DNA of 64,000 bases from Staphylococcus simulans (GTDB lineage: Bacteria; Bacillota; Bacilli; Staphylococcales; Staphylococcaceae): assembly GCF_002994445.1 (NCBI RefSeq), contig NZ_MRZJ01000001.1, positions 248,001-312,000 of the forward strand. The letters are read 5' to 3'. The notes under the pieces were generated by a model. That model searched no databases. It was not told the DNA's origin and saw only the letters and a list, made by a program, of their open reading frames with translations. The position numbers and the translations under genes were made by a program. Shown here piece by piece: positions 58,247-64,000 of this stretch; position 1 is the first letter of the stretch; each line of letters opens with the position of its first letter.

Positions 58247-59224
58247 ATGATGCGTTTTAATCCATATAAAATAGGATTTAGAACGATAAAAACTGCTGTG
58301 GGAATGGCACTTGGAATTATTATTGCCAAATTAATTGGTTTAGATAATTTTTCTTCAAGTGCCATTTTAGTTGTTTTATGTATAAAACATACGAAAGTCC
58401 ATTCCCTTCAAGCAATTGTTTCCCGTTTTGTTTCCTGTATTCTTATACTAATCATTGGTTCTTTTGCCTTTAGTTTGTTAGGACAAAGTGCAATTGTTTT
58501 AGGTTTGATAGTATTGTTTTTCATACCGCTGACTGTAATGCTGAAAGTTCAAGAAGGTATTATTACCAGCTGCGTTATCTTGCTGCATGTCTTCAATGCC
58601 AAGGTCATCGACTTGCATCTATTCATTAATGAAATACTATTACTTATTGTTGGCTTGGGTATTGCATTTATTATGAACTTGATTATGCCGAGTCTTGATA
58701 AGCAATTAAAGAAATACAAATATACAATTGAAAAGCAATTTACTGAAATTTTTTATTCATTCAGCAAGGTTTGCTACGACACTGACTTTAACTTAAATGT
58801 GCCGTTAAAAGAAATAGAAAAAGAAATACAAAAGGCAAAATCGTATGCGTTCAGGGATGTTAAAAATCATTATGTCAGAAATGAAAACTCATATTATCAT
58901 TATTTCGATATGCGTGAGGAACAACTCGAAATTATCGAACGTATCGAACAACTTCTTAAAAATATCAAATTTGAGGATAAGATGGTACGCCGTTTAGGCA
59001 ACCTATTCGCGGAAATAGCTAAAAATGTAAACAGTAATGATTATACTGCGATGCGCTTATACTCACTGTATGAGTTGCACTTAGACTTATATGATCAAGC
59101 ATTGCCGCAATCAAAAGAGGCATTAATTAATAGAGCCAATGAAATTCAAATTGTGAATGAACTAGAACGCTATTTGCAAATCAAATCTCATTTTGGTTCA
59201 TTAAAATTATATGATGAAATATAA
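58247..59224 (+). CDS. Aromatic acid exporter family membrane protein
   Basis: A 325-residue protein of the ArAE/FUSC-like group (DUF939 type). Residues about 12-155 contain five or six membrane helices beginning KIGFRTIKTAVGMALGIIIAKLIGL; residues 165-325 form a soluble, charged helical domain. Transport substrate unknown. ATG 58247 or the adjacent ATG 58250 may be used behind AAGAGGGTAGGCAG. It may be cotranscribed with brxB and ends at a very stable hairpin. Confidence 0.82.
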   Translation: MMRFNPYKIGFRTIKTAVGMALGIIIAKLIGLDNFSSSAILVVLCIKHTKVHSLQAIVSRFVSCILILIIGSFAFSLLGQSAIVLGLIVLFFIPLTVMLKVQEGIITSCVILLHVFNAKVIDLHLFINEILLLIVGLGIAFIMNLIMPSLDKQLKKYKYTIEKQFTEIFYSFSKVCYDTDFNLNVPLKEIEKEIQKAKSYAFRDVKNHYVRNENSYYHYFDMREEQLEIIERIEQLLKNIKFEDKMVRRLGNLFAEIAKNVNSNDYTAMRLYSLYELHLDLYDQALPQSKEALINRANEIQIVNELERYLQIKSHFGSLKLYDEI

Positions 59225-59227
59225 AAT

Positions 59228-59283
59228 AAACAGAGTATGATCTTATATTCATGAACGAATATAAGATCATACTCTGTTTTTAA
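59228..59283. terminator. Bidirectional terminator with a 23-bp perfect stem
   Basis: The arms 59228-59250 (beginning AAACAGAGTATGATC) and 59257-59279 (ending GATCATACTCTGTTT) are exact reverse complements over 23 bp with a six-base ATGAAC loop; T-rich sequence follows on the + strand and A-rich precedes, so it can serve both the ArAE gene and the convergent microprotein gene. Confidence 0.9.
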
Positions 59284-59285
59284 TG

Positions 59286-59384
59286 CTACTGCATTAATGG
59301 TGCTAAACTTGATAAAAGCAACGCTACAATTACAGCGATCAACATGACAATAATAACTATTTTTGAAACTTTTCCTTTAAACAC
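59286..59384 (-). CDS. 32-residue membrane microprotein, Prli42-like (DUF4044 type)
   Basis: On the - strand, GTG 59384 opens a 33-codon frame ending at TAG 59288-59286, preceded seven bases upstream by the strong ribosome site GGAGGAG. The product starts MFKGKVSKIVIIVMLIAV and ends LLLSSLAPLMQ: a basic N-terminus and a single membrane helix. Size, the K-x-x-K-hydrophobic pattern and the LMLIA-type core resemble Prli42, the membrane partner of the Listeria stressosome. S. aureus has the RsbUVW-SigB branch rather than a canonical stressosome, so a role here is open. The Prli42 assignment is by pattern recognition and should be tested by profile search. Confidence 0.7.
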   Translation of the reverse strand: MFKGKVSKIVIIVMLIAVIVALLLSSLAPLMQ

Positions 59385-59507
59385 GTTATTCTCCTCCAAC
59401 ATAAGCTTTCTAAGTATTAATAAATATAGTACATTATTCTAAATCAAAATGGCAGCCTTTTCAATGTACAGTTTATAAATTATTATATCATGATTTTAAC
59501 CTATGTT

Positions 59508-59536
59508 TTGAAACATATAAGTTTTCTGAATACGAT
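59508..59536 (+). promoter_or_regulatory. Probable sigma-A promoter for the M20 peptidase gene
   Basis: TTGAAA at 59508-59513 and TACGAT at 59531-59536 with a 17-base spacer, 42 bases before the start at 59578. Confidence 0.5.
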
Positions 59537-59577
59537 TGTTGATATACACTATAGATATATGCGAAAGGGGTTATGAC

Positions 59578-60702
59578 ATGATTAATGAACAACGCTTACT
59601 TAATACTTTTTTAGAATTAGTCCAAATCGATTCAGAGACTGGACACGAAGAGATAATTCAACCGATTCTAAAGAAAAAATTTGAAGACTTAGGTCTTAAA
59701 GTAGAAGAAGACCATGCAGGTGACCAACCTGATTTAGGCGCAAATAATTTAATTTGTACCTTAGATGCAACAGAAAATCAATCGAATACCCAAAAAATCT
59801 ACTTTACCAGCCACATGGATACAGTGGTACCGGGTATTAACGTAAAACCAATTGTTAAAGATGACGGATATATTTATTCAGATGGTACGACTGTATTAGG
59901 TGCTGATGACAAAGCAGGTCTTGCAGCTATATTCGAGCTTATCCATGTTATAAAAGAACATAATATTCCGCATGGTCAAATTCAATTTGTTATTACAGTG
60001 GGAGAAGAATCTGGATTATTAGGCGCTAAAGCTTTAGATCCAAATCTTTTAGATGCTGAATTCGGTTATGCAGTCGATGCAAGTGCACCAATCGGTACGA
60101 CTGTATTAGGTGCACCGACTCAAATGAAAATCAGTGCGGTCATCCATGGTAAAAAAGCACATGCCAGCACGCCGAACAAAGGGGTTAGTGCGATTAATAT
60201 CGCAGCTAAAGCTGTCAGCAAAATGAAATTAGGCCAAGTAGATGATGAAACTACTGCTAACATCGGCAGTTTTACAGGCGGATCAGCAACAAATATCGTT
60301 GCAGATGAAGTGACTTTACACGCTGAAGCAAGATCGCATTCTAATGAAAAGATTGAAGCACAAATCGAGCATATGAAAAATGTGTTTACAGAAACAGCAA
60401 AAGCATACGGATGTTCAGCCGATATTGAAACTACAAAAAGCTACCAAGGCTTTAAAGTTGCTGAAGATGCAAAAGTAACACGCTATGCAATAGAAAGTGC
60501 TGAAAGCCTTGGCTTAAGCGGTAATACAGTCATTGCCGGCGGAGGTTCTGACGGGAATATCATCAATGCCTTAGGTGTTCCTACAGTCATTATCGGTATC
60601 GGTTATGAAAATATCCACACAACTGAAGAACGTATGGAAATCAAATCATTGAACTTATTAGCACAACAGCTTGTAAAAATCGTTGAACTTGTCAGTGCAT
60701 AG
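59578..60702 (+). CDS. M20 family metallopeptidase (PepT-like)
   Basis: Zinc peptidase of 374 residues resembling tripeptidase PepT and YqjE. Metal and catalytic motifs are FTSHMDTVVPG, GADDKAGLAAIFE and TVGEESGLLGAKALD, with a dimerisation domain in the middle and GGGSDGNIINALG near the end. ATG 59578 (MINEQRLLNTF) follows GAAAGGGGTTATGAC; the longer frame from 59536 lacks a ribosome site. In Listeria and Bacillus a similar gene also sits beside gnd. The natural substrate is probably a short peptide but is not certain. Confidence 0.9.
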   Translation: MINEQRLLNTFLELVQIDSETGHEEIIQPILKKKFEDLGLKVEEDHAGDQPDLGANNLICTLDATENQSNTQKIYFTSHMDTVVPGINVKPIVKDDGYIYSDGTTVLGADDKAGLAAIFELIHVIKEHNIPHGQIQFVITVGEESGLLGAKALDPNLLDAEFGYAVDASAPIGTTVLGAPTQMKISAVIHGKKAHASTPNKGVSAINIAAKAVSKMKLGQVDDETTANIGSFTGGSATNIVADEVTLHAEARSHSNEKIEAQIEHMKNVFTETAKAYGCSADIETTKSYQGFKVAEDAKVTRYAIESAESLGLSGNTVIAGGGSDGNIINALGVPTVIIGIGYENIHTTEERMEIKSLNLLAQQLVKIVELVSA

Positions 60703-60738
60703 TTACAAGCTTGATTATGTGAGCAGAAATGCTAATTG

Positions 60739-60747
60739 TGATACAAT
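60739..60747 (+). promoter_or_regulatory. Possible extended -10 promoter for gnd
   Basis: TGA-TACAAT at 60739-60747 is an extended -10, 36 bases before gnd. No good -35 is present at normal spacing. Confidence 0.45.
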
Positions 60748-60782
60748 AAGATAGAAAATTTTAACAAAGAGAGGTAAGTAAT

Positions 60783-62192
60783 ATGACGCAACAAATTGGT
60801 GTAGTCGGTTTAGCCGTAATGGGTAAAAACTTAGCTTGGAATATTGAATCTCGTGGCTATACAGTATCTGTATATAACCGTTCAAAAGAAAAAACAGATA
60901 CAATGGTCGAAGAATCTAAAGGTAAGAACATTCACCCCACTTATTCTTTAGAAGAGTTCGTAAATTCATTAGAACGTCCTCGCAAAATTTTATTAATGGT
61001 AAAAGCAGGTCCAGCAACAGATGCGACAATCGAAGGATTATTACCATTATTAGATGACGGTGATATTTTAATCGATGGCGGTAATACAAACTACGAAGAT
61101 ACTATCCGCCGAAACAAAGCATTAGCAGAAAGCGGCATCAACTTTATCGGTACAGGTGTATCAGGCGGTGAAGTAGGCGCATTAACAGGTCCTTCAATTA
61201 TGCCTGGCGGCCAAAAAGAAGCATATGATAAAGTCGCTGATATTTTAGAAGCAATTGCTGCTAAAGCTGACGATGGTGCACCATGTGTAACTTACATCGG
61301 TCCAGACGGTGCTGGCCACTATGTAAAAATGGTACACAATGGTATTGAATATGCAGACATGCAATTAATTGCAGAAAGCTATGCATTAATGAAAGATGCA
61401 TTACACATGTCTCATACAGAAATCGCTCAAACGTTTAAAGATTGGAACGCTGGAGAGCTTGAAAGCTATCTAATTGAAATCACAGGTGAAATCTTCAACA
61501 AATTAGACGAAGACGGTTCACCATTGGTAGAAAAAGTAATGGATAAAGCAGGTCAAAAAGGAACAGGTAAATGGACATCTATTAACGCACTTGAATTAGG
61601 TGTACCTTTAACAATTATTACTGAATCTGTATTTGGTCGTTTCATTTCATCAATGAAAGAAGAACGTGTAGCGGCTTCTAAAGAATTAACTGGACCTTCA
61701 CCAAAATTCGAAGGTGATAAAGAAGAATTCTTAGAAAAAATCCGTAAAGCTTTATACATGAGTAAAATCTGTTCTTATGCACAAGGTTTTGCACAAATGC
61801 GTAAAGCAAGTGAAGAACGCAACTGGAACTTACAACTTGGCGATTTAGCTATGATCTGGAGAGCAGGTTGTATCATCCGTGCACAATTCTTACAAAAAAT
61901 CAAAGAAGCGTACGACAATAATCCAGAGTTGCAAAACTTATTATTAGATCCTTACTTTAAAGATATCGTTACAAATTATCAATCAGCACTTCGCGATGTC
62001 GTTATTGAAAGTGTTGCAAACGGTGTGCCTACACCAGGATTCGCTGCAAGTATCAACTACTTCGACAGCTATCGTTCAGAGAACTTACCAGCTAACTTGA
62101 TTCAAGCACAACGTGACTACTTCGGTGCCCACACTTATCAACGTAAAGACCAAGAGGGTACTTTCCATACACATTGGGCAGAAGAAAAATAA
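60783..62192 (+). CDS. gnd: 6-phosphogluconate dehydrogenase (decarboxylating)
   Basis: Third enzyme of the oxidative pentose phosphate pathway; converts 6-phosphogluconate to ribulose-5-phosphate with NADPH formation. The 469-residue protein has the Rossmann motif [21 protein letters not shown] at the N-terminus (GLAVMG form), [17 protein letters not shown] [25 protein letters not shown], and the catalytic lysine region [13 protein letters not shown]. The start follows AGAGAGGTAAGTAAT. It is terminated by a clear hairpin and lies near zwf, the first enzyme of the same pathway. Confidence 0.97.
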   Translation: MTQQIGVVGLAVMGKNLAWNIESRGYTVSVYNRSKEKTDTMVEESKGKNIHPTYSLEEFVNSLERPRKILLMVKAGPATDATIEGLLPLLDDGDILIDGGNTNYEDTIRRNKALAESGINFIGTGVSGGEVGALTGPSIMPGGQKEAYDKVADILEAIAAKADDGAPCVTYIGPDGAGHYVKMVHNGIEYADMQLIAESYALMKDALHMSHTEIAQTFKDWNAGELESYLIEITGEIFNKLDEDGSPLVEKVMDKAGQKGTGKWTSINALELGVPLTIITESVFGRFISSMKEERVAASKELTGPSPKFEGDKEEFLEKIRKALYMSKICSYAQGFAQMRKASEERNWNLQLGDLAMIWRAGCIIRAQFLQKIKEAYDNNPELQNLLLDPYFKDIVTNYQSALRDVVIESVANGVPTPGFAASINYFDSYRSENLPANLIQAQRDYFGAHTYQRKDQEGTFHTHWAEEK

Positions 62193-62224
62193 TTCAATAT
62201 TTTAATTAGCACATCATGCATGTA

Positions 62225-62252
62225 AAAAGCCGCCAGTGATTGGCGGCTTTTC
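62225..62252 (+). terminator. Intrinsic terminator after gnd
   Basis: AAAAGCCGCC (62225-62234) and GGCGGCTTTT (62242-62251) form a perfect 10-bp stem with a seven-base loop. Confidence 0.88.
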
Positions 62253-62309
62253 TTATGTTTAATTTCGAATTATTCACGTTACACTTGTTAGTTCAATTCA
62301 GATAAAACA

Positions 62310-63176
62310 TTATTGATCGTCAGGGTCAATCGGCAACCATAACTGCATTTTTGTAAATGGATCATCAAATGAGATATCAAACGGATAAATTTCTACATAT
62401 AAGCTATCAGTCTCATAAGGCATTGTCAGCTGCAATCTTGTTTCAATATAATGCCATGCTTCATTCACCGCAAAATCGATTTCACCTTGCAAATTAAATT
62501 TTGCATACTGTCTTGAGGGCAAAAATCTGCTTTCCATATGTGCAGGATAACGTTCGCTTGGGACGCCCGCAAATATTTCAGCACCATTGTCTAAAGGGCA
62601 TTTAACAATAAACAACTCATGAGGGCTTACATCATTATAGCGTTGCAACTCTTTAATTCTGCCGTCATGCAATAAATCCTCTAAGTAGTCTGCTACGAGG
62701 AAAGGATTGCTCAATTCCTCTGTATTGATAAATCTTGCATAACCCACTAATGCATAGTCCTCTGATGTTTCTAATCGATAAGTATACGGCGGACGATCCG
62801 TCGTAGAAATTCTTAAATATAAACGTTCCTGCATTTTTAATTCATCTTGTTTTAATTTAGCTTGAATAGGAGAGATTCCATGATAATCACTGAATGCATT
62901 CGCAAAATCATTGGTGTCTTGATAATGATATTTCTTTGCTATATCAACTAAACGATAGGCACCCACAATGACATCCTCTGCCGCCTTCGTTAATTTTCTC
63001 GCTTCTGCATACTCACTAGGAGATAAGCCGACAATCATCTTAAAGGACTGATCTAGATGCATTGGAGAAAGACCAACGTAATCACTTAAATCTTGCAAAT
63101 GAAAAGGCTCAAGAATCCTATCCTCGATATAAACAATCGCCTGTTGTATTTGCTTGATAACGTCCAAAGTGCTCAC
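62310..63176 (-). CDS. AraC family regulator with GyrI-like effector domain
   Basis: A 288-residue transcription regulator. Unlike most AraC proteins, the double helix-turn-helix is N-terminal (residues about 10-110: LQDLSDYVGLSPMHLDQSFK and VDIAKKYHYQDTNDFANAFSDYHGISPIQAK), followed by a GyrI-like small-molecule-binding domain (about 130-288, with YALVGYARFI and YVEIYPFDISFDDPFTKMQLWLPI). This layout is that of Rob/BmrR-type multidrug or lipid sensors. It lies on the - strand between gnd and zwf; its target is unknown. The start has AGGAGTGAGCACTTTGG-type sequence upstream, with GGAGTGAGC near 63180. Confidence 0.88.
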   Translation of the reverse strand: MSTLDVIKQIQQAIVYIEDRILEPFHLQDLSDYVGLSPMHLDQSFKMIVGLSPSEYAEARKLTKAAEDVIVGAYRLVDIAKKYHYQDTNDFANAFSDYHGISPIQAKLKQDELKMQERLYLRISTTDRPPYTYRLETSEDYALVGYARFINTEELSNPFLVADYLEDLLHDGRIKELQRYNDVSPHELFIVKCPLDNGAEIFAGVPSERYPAHMESRFLPSRQYAKFNLQGEIDFAVNEAWHYIETRLQLTMPYETDSLYVEIYPFDISFDDPFTKMQLWLPIDPDDQ

Positions 63177-63239
63177 TCCTAAAATAACTATTGTTTAATA
63201 TTATACCGTATTTTTTTATCATATTCCTATAAAAAGGGC

Positions 63240-63279
63240 TAAAAAAACAAGACAGCGTCATATAGCGACACTATCTTGT
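63240..63279 (-). terminator. Intrinsic terminator after zwf
   Basis: On the - strand, ACAAGATAGTGTC pairs with GACGCTGTCTTGT through Watson-Crick and G-U pairs around a seven-base loop, followed by seven T. It lies downstream of zwf and before the AraC-type gene. Confidence 0.83.
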
Positions 63280-63305
63280 CATTAAACACTTTAAATTACA
63301 TATTA

Positions 63306-64000
63306 TTAGTAAATATCGTCCCACCAATGGAAGCCGTCACGGCTAAGCAATAATTCACTTTTGAGCGGACCGTTCGTACCAGATTTATAGTTAGGGAAAT
63401 CTGGTGTTACTTGATCCCATTCTTCCTGAATGGCATCTACATATTTCCATGTTGATTTTAACTCTTCCCAATGTGTAAAGTTTGTTGCATCGCCTTTGAG
63501 GCAGTCGAATAATAAGTTTTCATATGCATCAACAGTATTCATTTTATCTTGTGCACTCATAGAGTAAGAAAGTTGTACCGGTTCAGTTTCAATGCCTTGT
63601 ACGTTTTTCTTCGCATTTAAGTGGATAGATACCCCTTCATTAGGTTGGATGTTAATCACAAGCAAGTTAGAATCTAAATGTTTATCTTTTTCATAGTATA
63701 AGTTCATTGGTACTTCTTTAAATTCAACGACCACTTGAATAGATTTGCGTTTCATTCTTTTACCTGTTCGGATATAGAATGGTACGCCTGCCCAGCGGAA
63801 GTTATCAATCATAACTTTGCCTGAAACAAAAGTAGGGGTGATTGAGTCTTCGCTGACACGATCTTCTTCACGATAACTTTTAACTTGTTGGCCATTAATT
63901 TCTCCTGCATCATATTGGCCGCGGACAAAGTTTGTACGTACCGCTTCAGAATCTAACGGATGCAGCGACTTCAATACTTTTACTTTTTCCGCTCTGATAT
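63306..64000 (-). CDS. zwf: Glucose-6-phosphate dehydrogenase, C-terminal part (5' end outside window)
   Basis: First enzyme of the oxidative pentose phosphate pathway. The frame is open from the right edge and ends at TAA 63308-63306; about 231 residues are visible. Diagnostic segments are FRWAGVPFYIRTGKRM, LVINIQPNEGVSIHLNAKK and YENLLFDCLKGDATNFTHWEELKSTWKYVDAI. The N-terminal Rossmann domain with the active-site His region lies beyond the window. Convergent placement with gnd across a regulator is the usual staphylococcal layout. Confidence 0.96.
   Translation of the reverse strand, partial: IRAEKVKVLKSLHPLDSEAVRTNFVRGQYDAGEINGQQVKSYREEDRVSEDSITPTFVSGKVMIDNFRWAGVPFYIRTGKRMKRKSIQVVVEFKEVPMNLYYEKDKHLDSNLLVINIQPNEGVSIHLNAKKNVQGIETEPVQLSYSMSAQDKMNTVDAYENLLFDCLKGDATNFTHWEELKSTWKYVDAIQEEWDQVTPDFPNYKSGTNGPLKSELLLSRDGFHWWDDIY

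Overview
The window is ordinary chromosomal core DNA of a low-GC Firmicute, almost certainly a Staphylococcus. The protein sequences and gene order (dnaJ-prmA-rsmE-mtaB-rpsU, phoH-ybeY-dgkA-cdd-era-recO-glyQS-ccpN-dnaG-rpoD, znuCB-zur-sodA-pbp, glcK-comG-aroK-gcvT-gcvPA-gcvPB-lipM, efp-accBC-nusB-xseAB-ispA-argR-recN-bkd, gnd-zwf) are those of staphylococci. Many proteins differ from S. aureus, so a coagulase-negative species is likely; the species was not identified. No rRNA, tRNA, insertion sequence, prophage or CRISPR array was seen. Nearly all genes lie on the + strand.

Layout. 1-3.9 kb: end of dnaJ, ribosome and tRNA modification genes, rpsU. 4-6.5 kb: NfeD-like/flotillin membrane microdomain operon. 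6.6-10.5 kb: phoH, ybeY, undecaprenol kinase, cytidine deaminase, era, recO. 10.6-12.3 kb: glyQS on the - strand behind a glycine T-box, divergent from ccpN. 12.3-16.9 kb: ccpN-yqfL (central-carbon control), dnaG, rpoD. 16.9-23.9 kb: trmK, a Nif3-like gene, cshB, nfo, the zinc uptake operon behind a Zur-box-like palindrome, sodA. 24-30.5 kb: a class B PBP, 5-FCL, a rhomboid protease, glcK and small partners. 30.5-34.7 kb: the competence pseudopilus operon comGA-comGF plus a comGG-position ORF, then aroK. 34.7-40.4 kb: glycine riboswitch, glycine cleavage genes, a rhodanese, lipM. 40.4-42.6 kb: two envelope proteins on the - strand and an Xaa-Pro peptidase gene broken by a stop codon. 42.6-50.8 kb: efp, accBC, nusB, xseAB, ispA, argR, recN. 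50.8-57.7 kb: ptb-buk-lpdA-bkdAA-bkdAB-bkdB, branched-chain keto acid oxidation coupled to acyl-phosphate ATP formation. 57.8-64 kb: brxB, an ArAE-type membrane protein, a 32-residue Prli42-like membrane protein, an M20 peptidase, gnd, an AraC/GyrI-type regulator, and the 3' part of zwf.

Three lipoate-linked functions lie close together (glycine cleavage, LipM, branched-chain dehydrogenase), and many neighbouring genes overlap or abut, indicating translational coupling. The points most worth a second look are small: a ribosome-binding site buried in a terminator-like hairpin in front of comGA; a T7-tract frameshift followed by a terminator-like hairpin at the start of rsmE; a ccpN gene whose best-placed start codon is ATA; a clean nonsense codon in the M24 peptidase gene; a single-aptamer glycine riboswitch; a long structured hairpin after rpoD; and the Prli42-like microprotein. 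No wholly new multi-gene system was found.
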